A DNA stretch of 64,000 bases, from assembly GCF_907164915.1 (NCBI RefSeq), contig NC_061862.1, positions 140,235,913 to 140,299,912 of the forward strand, read 5' to 3'. A program made the position numbers and the translations under genes. Positions within the stretch are counted from its first letter, which is position 1. Each line of letters opens with the position of its first letter. Below the pieces are notes generated by a model. The model searched no databases. It was not told where the DNA came from and saw nothing but the letters and a program-made list of their open reading frames with translations. Below, in pieces: positions 1 through 10,664 of this stretch. This DNA comes from Impatiens glandulifera (lineage: Eukaryota > Streptophyta > Magnoliopsida > Ericales > Balsaminaceae).

Positions 1-2093
1 AAAGGAGTAACGTATGCCATGTTTTTTCGCTGAAGAATAATTATGATGTATGTGGCCATTTGGAGAGAATGATACCAAAATGAGGTAGGTATCTTAGTAT
101 GAGTGAGTAATGTATGAATCACATTATTCATAGTACGAAACTGTCTCTCAGCCTTGTCATTCTAAGACGAAGTGTGAGAAAATGAGAAGCGAAAGGTCAT
201 CCCATGCGTGGACACAAATTCCCTATATGAATGATTATCGAATTCCCTCCCATTATAACATTGAAAAGATTTTATATCCCTCTCAAATTGGGTTTTGACG
301 AGTGTTTGGAATTGCAAGAAAGCATTAAACACTTGGGATTAATGAAATAAAGGGAAAGTCCACAAAAAAGATGAAAAGTCATCGAGAAACAAAATATTTA
401 TGGCCCATAGAACATAACACATGAGACGTCCATACATCACTATGAATAATGTCAAATTGTAACAAAGAAATCGAAGTACAAACCTTAAATGGCAAACGAA
501 CATGTTTTCCCAATGAACACGAAGGACAAATATGAGAAACATGTTTATTACAATGAATTAATTTATTTAATCTAAACTAGAGTTGCTGAGATAACCTAGG
601 TGATTATGCCACAATGATGGCAACAAAGCAGCAAAAACAGAAGATTACACTTGATTCTCAGTTGTGACTGGATATAGATCTCCCCGACTATCACATCTCA
701 TTAAACGTCCCCGTCCAAAAATCCTTAACAGAAAATCTAAAAGGATCAAACTCAACAGACACAGAATTATCCATAGTAAATTTATAAACATAAACTAAAA
801 TTTTAACAATAGTATGAGCAGGGAAAATATTATTTAAGATAAGTTCATGATTCGAAGAAGAAATAGTGGTATGCCCAATACCCAAAAATGGAATTGTATT
901 ACCATTACATACAAGAATATCATGTTTAATGCTTGAATTAAAATAAGATGAGAGAGAGTACATTATTGAGATATCATGTGGGACGTCGCACTAGTGTCCA
1001 TGTATCATGTCGGATTAGGAGATGTAATACCAAATGTATACATAGCCACTTCAATGTCCATCAGAGTTGGTGGAGACTGAGCCATTTATGATTACGAACG
1101 CGGGCCAAAGATAGCCGACTACTATTGTGGCGTCAATGGACGAGAGATGGAAGGAGTTCTCTTCCGTTGAGCCGTTGGATACGGGCATGGAGGAGAAGCC
1201 CATGGCCATTGTCAAGACAATGATGGTCGTCCTGAATGACCAGCCCATTGTTGAGGCCAGGGAGAAGGAGGTTGACTTTGGACTTGGTGCTTTGTTGAGG
1301 CTAGGAGAAGGAGGATGGCTTTGTACTTGGTGTTGTGACTTCCCCTATCGACCCCCATTAGATGACCCTTCTTATTTGGTTTCTGCCGAGATCCTCACAA
1401 TGATATACATTGTGACCCATTTATCCCAGACGCGTCAGAGAACAGAGCAACCCCCGACATCGGTGCCGAACTAAAAGCCACCCATTTCGTCAAGCTAGAT
1501 TCCTCCAAAATCAACATAGATTGCGCTTGGTAGAACTAAGGCAAAGGATCACTCTGTCAGAGTAACATTGCCACCCTATTGTATGCTTCCACTTGGGCCG
1601 CGACCAACTACAATACAAGGCAATCGTTCGAGACTAGGCTACCGATGCCCTTCAACTAATCGGTCGGGACTTTGAGACGTTGACAATAAGTCGATACCCT
1701 AAGAAAATATGCCATGATGGTGGTGGAAAAATCTTGCTCGAAGGAAATTGCACGAGAATCTCAGTTATCTTGAAAAATATCATGTATCTGTGTCTAGGCT
1801 TGCTCGACGGTAGAGTCTAGTTCCAAGATCATGTGAGATTATGGCATAGATCAAATAAAGGACAATGACATCAAGAGTTAGGCACGTATCTTTCTCTTCA
1901 TTCGTCGATGGAAACGGTAGAACAAGTTCCAACGGGATAATGTGATGAAGGACCCGATGAGAACGGACATGGATCTTGAATAATTCTGCCCATGTCTTGT
2001 ATTGAACGTTTTCCAACTCAAGAATAATAGAGATATGATTCTTGATATTGGAAACGAAAAGGGTCAGGTAGAATCCTTGTTGTTACTCGTCAT
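1..2093 (-). pseudogene. copia leader-proximal block: gag, protease, integrase core (copy A)
   Basis: Read on the minus strand from an ATG at 2093 (MTSNNKDS). A UBN2-type gag domain lies at about 1780-2040 (TWAELFKIHVRSH). A retroviral-type aspartic protease motif DTSATSHM falls near 985-1010, followed by the GAG-pre-integrase segment. The integrase zinc region (CPSCSLGKH) is near 490-530. Its catalytic core shows the first Asp in DIIHSDVW (about 430-455), NGREFDNHS (about 245) and a Glu in NDKAERQ (about 150-170). Several stops and frameshifts interrupt it. In an intact element this block follows the 5' LTR in the same orientation as RT; here it is antiparallel to it. Identification rests on family motifs I recognise, not on a search. 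Confidence 0.82.
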
Positions 2094-2199
2094 TGAAAAA
2101 GAAAAGTGATTGAAGAGAAGATAAATAGAAGATGAACATAGAAGAGTGATTAAAGAGAAAATATTAGAAAATGGACCATTATGCTAGGGCGCAATGGAA

Positions 2200-3117
2200 G
2201 AGAGAAGAGAGAAAAATGTATGACCATTTACGTATGTTTGGGTTTTTATGTTACCCTCTATTTTCATCCACGACGATTCATAAATTTCTTCCACGTTCTA
2301 CCCCATGTGTCTTTCTTGGATACCCACCGAATCACCAGGGCTATAAATGTTTTGACATATCAAATGATAAAATCATTATTTGTCGTCATGTCATCTTTGT
2401 TGATCCTTTTTTTAAATTCAGTCCCCTCTACTCTCATATGACTTTTTTGATGATCCTCCATCACCATATGTGATTCATCATCAGTATACACTTTCATCTC
2501 TAAGCCATCCCCCTCCCCCTCCCCCTCCCCCTTTTCTCTTCGACTAGTCACTCAAAGTCAACGGGGTGTTTCGGCCCAGACATAATTTTACCTCTTAACC
2601 ATGTAGCTTCCTTAGGATATGGACTAGAAGTTATCCATGCTAGAAAGACGTGGGAGTTGGTTCCCCGTTTAAGTGATGTTAATATTATTCGTTCTTTATG
2701 GGTATTTACTCATAAAGATCGTGTTGATGGCTCTTTTCAGATGCATAAAGCCCGTCTTGTAGGTGATAGAAAAACTCAATAGGTTGGTGTTGATTGTGGG
2801 GAGAGTTTCAGTCTTGTTTTCAAACCTCCACAATTCGGTTAGTTCTTAGTCTTGCCGTATCGAAGAAATGATCAATTCACCAACTTGATGTAAATAATGA
2901 TTTCTCCATGGTACTTTTGATGATGATATATACATGCATCAGCCTCTTGGGTTAAGAGATTCCTCATTTCGGATATCTCACGCGGTCAGGTTCGAGTTCT
3001 TCGTGATCGTCTTTCTTTCAACTTGCAGATATCTTCATGAAGGGACTTTTGAGAGTTATTTTTGAAGAATTTCGATCCATTCTCAGCATACATCACCCAC
3101 CTGGTTCGATTGCGAGG
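2200..3117 (+). pseudogene. copia integrase C-terminal end, RT and RNase H remnant (copy A)
   Basis: Plus-strand reading gives YDHLRMFGFLCYP and STPCVFLGYPPNHQGYKC (end of integrase), then the copia RT entry region (TWELVPRLSDVNIIRSLWVF, KARLVGDRKTQ, VGVDCGESFS), then YMHQPLGLRD. The text then jumps to the RNase H tail (QVRVL, LQISS/ADIF-like, HHPPGS). The RT palm including the YADD-type catalytic motif is missing, so a large internal deletion separates RT start from RNase H end. At least one in-frame stop (KTQ-stop-VGV) and frameshifts are present. No function expected. Confidence 0.82.
2506..2531 (+). repeat. (CCCTCC)n microsatellite in copia RT region
   Basis: A short C-rich hexamer array inside the element. 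The duplicate has an expanded version at about 54,083-54,119, so the array length differs between the two copies. Confidence 0.9.
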
Positions 3118-3299
3118 TGTAATAAATGTAATGTAATCAATTTAATATATTGGAGATCCCTAAATTGGTCGATCTCAATATAATAAATATAATCAATTTA
3201 ATATATTGAAAATCCCTATATGAGTGGATTTCAATATTATAATCTTGTATATATAATTTACATCTTGGAATGAAAATAACAACGGATTGTATTCCTTTA
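3118..3299 (+). mobile_element. copia 3' LTR (copy A), about 182 bp
   Basis: Begins TGTAATAAATGTAATG directly after the RNase H tail and ends ATTCCTTTA. It matches the sequence at 51,366-51,547, which is followed by a primer binding site, so the two are the LTR pair of the duplicated copy. It contains two internal imperfect repeats around GGAGATCCCTA. Confidence 0.8.
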
Positions 3300-3469
3300 T
3301 AGCAGCGATACAGTCAACTTTGAATTGTAGAAAGCGTAGGCCCAACGACAAGTCCTCAATCAATCACCATAGTAATCCGATTTCGTCACAGTAAATCCTA
3401 CACCGAAATCACCAAAAATTAAAATATGTATAATATATAATTTTTATATTTATTTTTGTATAATAGGTT
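3300..3469. other. no recognisable gene
   Basis: Flank of the copia LTR; nothing coding was recognised. Confidence 0.5.
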
Positions 3470-3605
3470 AATTTTCTCTCTCTCCATATTATAAATAATA
3501 ATATATTATTTTTTTCTCTCTCCATATTATATAATAATATATTATTTTTTCTCACTCCATATTATATATAATATAATAATACACTAATTTTTCTCTCTAT
3601 ATTAC
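3470..3605 (+). repeat. tandem CTCTCTCCATATTATA-type repeat
   Basis: Three to four imperfect units of roughly 45-55 bp, each with a CTCTCTCCATATTATA core followed by AT-rich spacer. Conserved in the A' copy at about 55,065-55,195. Confidence 0.75.
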
Positions 3606-3749
3606 AATTTATAAGTATTTTATTATTTTTTATAGTATTTTTAATCCTTAATATTAAGCTTATTTATTCCTTTTATATCATCTTCATGTCTACAAGAAAG
3701 ATTGTGAAAATCATATTTGAGGTTACATTTTAATACCCTTAAATTTATT

Positions 3750-4260
3750 TACATCGCTTCGAGATCGGTTTGAGTAATTTGAACGGTACAGAAAAATTCT
3801 TTGATTTTTATTTAATGAAAAATTAAAAAATTAGTGAAGAGAAATTGTTGAAGATATGTACTAAATTATAAAATTTCTTAAAACACAACCAACAAATGGA
3901 CATTGATGGTGCTGATTTATTTAAAGTGCTTAGTAATTACAAGACAATGCTATCAAGAGAAGTAAAATAAATTGATATCCTTAATGATTTCAATTAAAAA
4001 AAAATACTTGTAATTTTGCCACAAAAATTGTAAATTATTATTGTATATTGTTTCGTTTACAACTTGTTATATTAATATTTTTTATATACATTTTGAAATA
4101 ATTTTTTATATATATTTTGAAATTTTTTTTATACTAGTTAATATTAGTATATATTTAATATGTTTTGGATAGAAATATATAATTATTATATTTATTTTAA
4201 TTTTGTGGGGTCATAAAATTAAAATTTGCGTTCGATCTCCCAACTATTGGGGGCCGTCCT
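3750..4260 (+). pseudogene. hAT-type (TTF/DUF4371-like) transposase C-terminal remnant, copy A
   Basis: Plus-strand translation shows RFEQF-like text degraded to EYNKFER, then DFYLMKN, KISEEKL, and MDIDGADLFKVLSNYKTML. This resembles the segment just upstream of the hAT dimerisation region in TTF-type zinc-finger transposases (IDGxDLF...). The coding part is about 250 bp and full of stops. The 3' flank ends in AATTTTGTGGGGTC...GGGGGCCGTC, which resembles the G/C-rich end of such elements. A second copy is at 20,914-21,465 and a third in A' (55,340-55,855). Confidence 0.6.
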
Positions 4261-4690
4261 TCCCGACCAAGAAAAAGATTGTTGATAGTTGTTATCCTCT
4301 TGCAATGATCATTTAGCGACGCATGCTGCTGCTTCCTTCTTCAAACAACCAGCTCTTTGTCCCATATAGCTACGCTTTGGGCCCTTTGGCCCAAATCCTC
4401 CTTTCCTTTATATTTTATTTTGGGTTTTGTTGGTTTGCATGTTTTAAGTTTGAGTTTTGCTTGGTTCTAAGTTTGTCTCAAAATCAAAACTCAACATAAA
4501 AATTTAACAAAATTAAAATATAAAAGTATAAAACCTAAAAAACAAAATATAAAAATACATTAAATAAAAAAAAATTATTATTTCTCCAAGAGTTTGCTTA
4601 AACTCTAAAATCTAAACGCATTACTGAATTATGTATAAATATTTTATTTTTGTATAAACACTCACCTAAAATTTTAAAATTGGTAGACTT
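4261..4690. other. AT-rich spacer, no gene seen
   Basis: Contains the 3' flank of the hAT remnant and T-rich sequence; no motif recognised. Confidence 0.5.
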
Positions 4691-4708
4691 AAGATAAACC
4701 ATAACATT
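4691..4708. repeat. 18-bp target-site duplication of LINE (left)
   Basis: AAGATAAACCATAACATT occurs here and again at 5855-5872, exactly bracketing the LINE fragment. Duplicated in A' at 56,279-56,296 and 57,449-57,466. Confidence 0.88.
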
Positions 4709-5854
4709 AGGAATAGCTATGGGTCAGATGAGTACCCTCGAGGTTCATCAAAAAAGAAATCAACATCTAGACATGCCAAGATCAGAATGGAGATGAAATG
4801 GAGATGACGTGGTCCCTTAAAAAGATTTTGAAGCTTAGAGACTGTGCAGGCAAGATAATCAACATTCAAATTAGAAACACTAATGGTACTCTGTTCTAGC
4901 ATGACCCCTAATTCGAAAATAGACCCATAATTCATAAATGTGTCTTTATCATCACTCAAATCAAGCGAATATGTCAATTGACCACAGTTCCACAAGTTAA
5001 GAGCACAGATTGGAACGACCTTCTTAGGACTATTCTTGACGCACTCTCATCCTATCAACTGAATAACCATGAGGATGCTCGTATTTGGAGTGTCAAAAAC
5101 AATGGAAAGTTTGACTTAGGGTCTGCTTGGGATTTTGTTCGTGATCATGGGAACCTTGTCCCATGGTCCCACTTAGTGTGGTCTACCAAAGTGATCCCCA
5201 TACACCAATTCATTTAATGGCTCGCCTTTCGAGAGAGAATCTATAACCGTGATTGGATCAAAAAGAACAAGAGCATCCCGGATCCTAATTGCCTCATTTT
5301 GTTGAGAAATGATGAGACATTTGAACACTTCCTTAGAAACTTCCCTTTCGTCTCCTTGCTTTGGCGCATATTCTCTGTATCAATGAGTCTCCTCAGCTTC
5401 CCAAATGAATGGACCGACATCAAGGAACTCGCCATAAAAAAGACCAAGGGAAATGACTTCAGCTCCAATACTTTCAAGAGTTTCTTCGCCAACATTATTT
5501 ATCACATTTGGATGGAGAGGAACGCTAGAGTCTTCTCAGGAGTCCGCAACAATTCGGACACAGTATGGAACAATATTATCATCGATGACAACTTTCTCAT
5601 CCAAACGTAGAGGCGTATTCCCACATTTGAGAAGAATTGGTTAATCTATCAAAACTGAAACATTGTTTACGAGAAAGTCACCCTCACCACTGATTTCATT
5701 ACAGTTTAATTATCATTTGTCATTTGTTATCTCTCATTTGTTTCTTTTATTGTTCATCATTTAATTTGTTTTACTTCGATTTTCTTTGAACTCATGTAAG
5801 TCCTTTGCCCTTTTTGTGGCTTTTTATATAATTGACGTTACATCTTTCACAAAA
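4709..5854 (+). mobile_element. 5'-truncated L1-type LINE with zf-RVT domain (copy A1)
   Basis: A LINE 3' end with an 18-bp TSD and an A-rich tail (CACAAAAAA). Translation on the plus strand gives KKILKLRDCAGK, FENRPIIHK, then WSTKVIPIHQFI, NRDWIKKNKSIPDPNCL and FANIIYHIWMERNARVF. This is the zinc-binding region found after RT in plant L1 elements (zf-RVT type). The metal site is decayed: the expected second Cys is lost (NCLILL) and so is the last (HFLRNF instead of HxxxxC). In-frame stops (FI-stop-WLAF) are present. RT, endonuclease and ORF1 are absent, as usual for 5' truncation. Sequence is related to but clearly diverged from the LINEs at 14.0, 33.6 and 50.0 kb. Confidence 0.85.
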
Positions 5855-5872
5855 AAGATAAACCATAACATT
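5855..5872. repeat. 18-bp target-site duplication of LINE (right)
   Basis: Perfect copy of 4691-4708 directly after the LINE A-rich tail. Confidence 0.88.
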
Positions 5873-6278
5873 TAATATCTAAGCTATTAGTTTTTAATAT
5901 AGTTTATGTGATGTTTATTTTATAGGCTTTATGTTGTTTTAATATTTCCTTCTCGTATATTTATCATATTCTTTATATTTATTGTCAACAAAAACACAAG
6001 ATCCACTGAAAAGTGGACAAATCACCCTTATCTTTAGCATAAATATAAAACGAGAAACTAAAAAGTAAAGCATAAAATTTGTTTTAAATTGGAAAAATTA
6101 AATTAGAAAGAACTTAAAGGCATTGTGGGACATAGTTGTCTTTGGCCCTTTCTCACATGTAACCATGCACTGAACTCATAAGAATCTCTAATTGTGGAAT
6201 GTATATGCCTAAATTATTTTCCTTGTTTTATACGAACTAAGGGTGGCGACTCTGTAGTCCTGAGATTGTAATAAAAAA
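5873..6278. other. no recognisable gene
   Basis: AT-rich single-copy-looking flank within the duplicated block; no coding motif recognised. Confidence 0.5.
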
Positions 6279-7486
6279 ATCTATATAGACCTATGGTAAC
6301 CTCCCACTAAAATCCTAATCTCTCAAAGATTTTACGGGAATAAAAGTTATGGGATTATCTATAAAATCTTGCTTTAAATGCTTAAATTTTTTATATAAAA
6401 TAAAATTAATTTCTCTCACAAACTTAAAACAATAAACATATACGAATGGTATAAGCTTCAAAAACCTCAAACTTGGCGACTTTTTATCGCAAACACATAT
6501 GATGCTTTTATGGATGCTAAGTAGGAACTCCTAAGACAACTTCAAGCTTATAATTAATGCACTCGAACAAAAAAGAGTGAAAACATTGAATCTATGAAAT
6601 AAACAATGTCAATTTTTGTTCAAGGGGTTCTTGCAGTGTATCTTTATTAAAAATAGTGAAAACTTTGGAGCTATAAACTTAAGAATGTCAATTTTTGTTC
6701 ATGGGTTCTTGGTGTATCTGTATTCTAAACTATTCTAGAGTATATAAATGGACTAATAGTAAGATATTTTGAACCAATTAAAAGAATAACCTAGATAATT
6801 TGGATTCCCTTTTTGAAAGCCAAAACTTATGGAGCAAAATTCAATTTATGTGGCTCACACTTACACAAATGGCTCACATATTTAAGCTCCTCATATTGTC
6901 CCGGTCATCTAAATAGACTTATCTAAATAGACCTATCTAAATAGACCTATGGTAACTTCCCATTAAAATCATAATCTCTCATAAATTCGGGGAAGGAAAG
7001 TTATAGGGTTATATATAAAGTCTTTTTTAACGCTTAAATTTGAGATATAAAATAAAATTAATTTCTCTCACAAAATTAAAACAAAAAACATATATAAATG
7101 GTATAAGCTTCCAAAAGCTCAAACTTGGCGATTTTTTTATCGCGCACACTTACCGTTCTTCTAGGGATTCTTAGTAAGAACTCCTGGGTCAACTTCTAGC
7201 TTTTAATGCACTCAAACAAAAAGAGTGAAAATTTTGGAGCTATGACCATAATAATGTCGCATTTTGTTTAAGGGGTTCTTATAGTGTATATCTATTCTAA
7301 ACTATTAAAGAGTATATAAAAAGACTAATAGTAAGATATTTTGAACCAATTAAAAGTATAAACTAGATAATTTTGGAGTCCCTTTTCGAAATCCGAAACT
7401 TGTGGAGAAAAATTCAATTTATGTGGCTCACAATTATGTAATGGCTCACATATTTAAGCTCCTCATATTGCCCGGTCATGTAGATT
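6279..7486. repeat. 0.65-kb direct (tandem) repeat, two diverged units
   Basis: Unit 1 (6279-about 6909) and unit 2 (6935-about 7486) start with ATCTAWATAGACCTATGGTAAC and end with TTAAGCTCCTCATATTG..CCGGTCATGT. The start-to-start period is 656 bp. Units differ by many substitutions and indels, so the tandem duplication is older than the A/A' duplication, which carries the same pair. At the junction a 15-bp motif (TATCTAAATAGACCT) is itself repeated. No protein homology seen. Confidence 0.85.
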
Positions 7487-7745
7487 CAAATTTTCCAAGA
7501 AAAGAGGGATCTGTTGCGCATGAAGAAGACGACTCTTGGACGCTAGAGGATCTCTAACTTTGATGATCCATTTTCACCTCCAGCTCCACCTCCAGACCCT
7601 CTTGATCAACAAAGTATCTAGTTTTCACACCATAATTTCCAATGAGCTTCAACTTTCATGGCTTCACATGTGCCAGTTAGTGTTTACCTTTGGATTAAAA
7701 GATAACATAGCCATTTCTGCTTTCCATCTCATCCTGTCCTTTTAA
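7487..7745 (+). other. unassigned open stretch (69-residue reading frame), function unknown
   Basis: A frame starting MDARGSLTLMIHF is open for 69 codons, 7536-7745, and is kept in A' (59,131-59,340). An overlapping frame reads EEDDSWTLEDL then stops. Neither resembles a family I know, and low substitution between recent duplicates is no evidence of selection. It may be a decayed exon of something else. Confidence 0.2.
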
Positions 7746-8147
7746 GTATTTTTATATAAATTATTTTTTGTCATAAAATAATTCTTAGAGTAGTTTGAAG
7801 AAAAAAGAATTGAGAAAATTTCCTCAACCCCAGCCCGAAAGCAAAGACTACAAAAAGTGCACAAGATTTATTAATCATTTTAAATGAACTAGATATTCTC
7901 TAATCTTTTTCTAAATAGCTTGAGTATTTAATTATATGATGTATATAACATAAAAAAAGTTCAATCCCAATGAACTAGATGAACCCACCTCAATCCAAGA
8001 AATCACCATCTCATATATAAATATAGTAAAGAAATTAAATCATTGTTAAAAAAGGAGGCATAATGTAGGAAAATATCAGATTTTGATAGGACATAACAAA
8101 AGTTCAACATAAGTTAACATGAAATACAAATAATTTCAACAAACATA

Positions 8148-8450
8148 ATTAGTAGGTCCTTATACAACCCTTTAACATATTTTGAACTCATGGGATTCCC
8201 TTCCTATGCGAGGAGTTCTCTTACAACATTGTTTAGAATGTTTTGAACATAGAGTTCCATCCTAACTCAAGTTGATAATTGAATTTAACCTGGATATGTT
8301 GTATGCCTTTTGATACCACTTTTAGTCTATGAGGATGATGGTCGATATAATGAGTTTTCATTCGTTTTCCTCTTGACTTTATTATCTTCTGCATTTGAAT
8401 AGTTCCAAATGAAAATATAATTCCAGAAAACCATATTTATTACATTTCAA
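8148..8450. other. about 300-bp segment present in A and B, absent in A'
   Basis: Sequence from AGTAGGTCCTTATACAACC to ATTTATTACATT is found here and at about 26,845-27,125. In A' the text runs directly from CAACAAACATAATT to TCAAGAATATAAA (near 59,743). Either a deletion in A' or an insertion in the A/B ancestor. Confidence 0.8.
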
Positions 8451-8716
8451 GAATATAAATTACACCATCCAATTAGATTTATTTATTTTAACAACATTGT
8501 ACATATGGTTTCAACAACATAAACATAAACATCAACACAATTTCCACCCTCAAATAAGTAAGGAAAATATGTTGAGTTATACTTTATTTTTTTAAACACT
8601 CCTTTAAGGAGGCTGAATAGTAAATAAAACATCGGAAGCAGATACCGAATTTCAACTTTTGTAGACAAGATGAAGAAATTATAACAACAACAACAAATTG
8701 ATAGGAAGAGTGTTAC

Positions 8717-8883
8717 CTTCCACATGTTCTTCCGTAAAAGATGTGCAATGGGAGAATCCTTCAGAACCTGGAATAAATTATCCCATGAAATCCAGTAGAA
8801 AAATTCAACTCCAAAAGCTGTAAATTACTGAAATGAAAGGCTGGAAATGGTCGCTCCATGGAAACAGCATCCAAAATCAAAAC
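8717..8883 (-). other. F-box gene A exon 3 (LRR-type segment)
   Basis: Bounded by acceptor TTTACAG and donor AG|GTAACA on the minus strand. Encodes VLILDAVSMERPFPAFHF, then SNLQLLELNFSTGF and HLLRKNMWK in the A' copy. The NLQLLEL stretch is a leucine-rich repeat pattern. In A a 7-bp deletion (AACCTGGAATAAA versus AACCTTGATAATATAATAAA) shifts the frame. The junction with exon 2 is in phase 0. Confidence 0.7.
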
Positions 8884-9179
8884 CTGTAAAAAATAATGAG
8901 AACACTAATTAGGGTTATTGCAGCATAACCAAATAAGAGGCTAGACTATTTAAAAATTTTGGGTAATCAATTTTATAATAATTCAATATTTGGGTTTCAA
9001 TTTCATTTATCTTTATCCAATATTAACATATCTATAATCAAGTCCTAACTTGTTTTGAATTAAACTTTTTAGAGTTTCACGATATTTTTGTGCTATAAGA
9101 ATTGTTTTCAACCATCAAATGCAGTAAGATTTGGGTGATAAAAAGTCAAAAATCAAATAAAATAAAGTTAGACACATAC

Positions 9180-10070
9180 CTGTATAATGTCTGAGTCAAC
9201 TTTTAAATATTTTGCATTCTGGAATTCTTAAAGCATCTCAGTAACATTCAATATCTTGTCTTCCCAGTTTTCATCATGATAAAGGATGCAAGAAAGATCA
9301 ATCTTTTCTATAGATGGAGTTTTGGTCTTAAATTTGATAAAATAGGTTCCCTCAAATTTGAATGAATGGAGCATAACAGAATTGTAACATCCAAATTTTC
9401 AAGTTGGTGACCCATAATTGTAAGGGCTCGTAAATGAGAAATCTCAGTATCGTGTAAAGTCAGATCTTTCAAATTAGGACACCCAGAAAAAGGTTCAGAA
9501 AATCTACAAAGAGGATCAAATGTGGGATTCTCTAGGTATAGTGTAGTAAGGAGGGGGAAATTAAAAGAGAATAATCCATTTGGACATGGAGAATGGAGGG
9601 TTTTCAATGATTGGGTATTAAAAATAACCTCCAACAAATAGCAGGGGATGAGAACAATCTCGGGAACAACCTTGATCATTACATGTTGTAGATTACTTGA
9701 CAACACATACTTTAAAATACGTTTCAGAAATTTATGTGGAACAGATTCAATAAATTTAATCCTCAATGAAATGATTTTTGATCCATCAAGGCGTAATAGC
9801 ATTTGACGGATAAAGTTTGCAAAAAAGTTGTAGTTGGGATATTTTTTCTCGCTGAATCGAAAATTGGTTAGGGAATGCCAAAGATACTGGTACCGTTTGG
9901 ACAACACACAACTTTTTACCATATGTTTTTATCAATAAATGAAAATATATGGTAAATAAGACCATCCGGCAATGCGCTTAGCCGATCAACCTCTTTCACC
10001 ATCAATATTTCCTTTTGATTGCTTGTAAGAACCATTTTACTTTCTTAAAGAAATAGATGAAGTTCAAATC
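9180..10070 (-). other. F-box gene A exon 2 (F-box and LRR region)
   Basis: Acceptor ATACTTTCAG|GATTTG and donor CAG|GTATGTGTC on the minus strand. ATG at 10,035. After the frameshift the frame MVKSCVLSKRYQYLWHSLTN runs on through LRR-like repeats (LLTTLYLENPTFDPL, NLKDLTLHDTEISHLRAL). The last codons read LNVTEML-stop-EFQNAKYLKVDSDIIQ; the stop replaces a Gln that is still CAA in paralogue D (48,201-48,203). Confidence 0.75.
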
Positions 10071-10664
10071 CTGAAAGTATAAGATCAAATCATAATGAGA
10101 AGTATAGATTGATTATTACTAAATTCATAAAGATTACATACATCACTACCCAAAATAGTGGTAAGAAAACAAATAAATCTTAAAATAATCATTAAATAAC
10201 TAAATAATACAATTGGTGGCCAAGCCTAATTAAATTATAAGCAGATATTTACTATTTAGTCAATCAAAATCAACAAGTTAGCATACAAGATAGTCTAATT
10301 TTCAATAACTAAATTAAATAAAACCATTCAACCTCACTTGGTGGTTGAATTGTTAAATAAAAATAATTTGGATAACTTATATTTTGTCAAGAAATAAGGG
10401 ATATATATATATATACCAAATGGGCTATCTGAGATGTGTTTTACACATATATATACCAAAAAAAGTAATAAAATGAAATAACATAATAGTTGTAAAAAAA
10501 TAGAGTAAAGATGTTGAGGTTAGGGAGATTGAAATAAGTATAAAAAAACAGACTAAAGAAACATAGAAACAATTTAATATAAAGTCAACCATCAATTTAA
10601 TCAACTTAATGTATTCTTTCCACACATAAAGAAAAGAAACATTTACAAATTCAAATAAGCTAAT

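Larger units (their letters stand above)
1..3299 (+). mobile_element. Ty1/copia element, copy A, internally inverted, cut by window edge
   Basis: A copia LTR retrotransposon remnant. The integrase C-terminal end, RT and RNase H remnants and the right LTR read on the plus strand, while leader, gag, protease and integrase core read on the minus strand. The left LTR is outside the window but is present in the duplicate (51,366-54,889). The order LTR-PBS-[IN-PR-GAG inverted]-[IN end-RT-RH]-LTR means one internal block was flipped. Stop codons throughout make it non-functional. Confidence 0.85.

Noticed and set aside
1127..1474. 115-codon plus-strand frame
   Set aside because: Antisense to the copia gag/protease junction; the minus strand carries recognisable domains.
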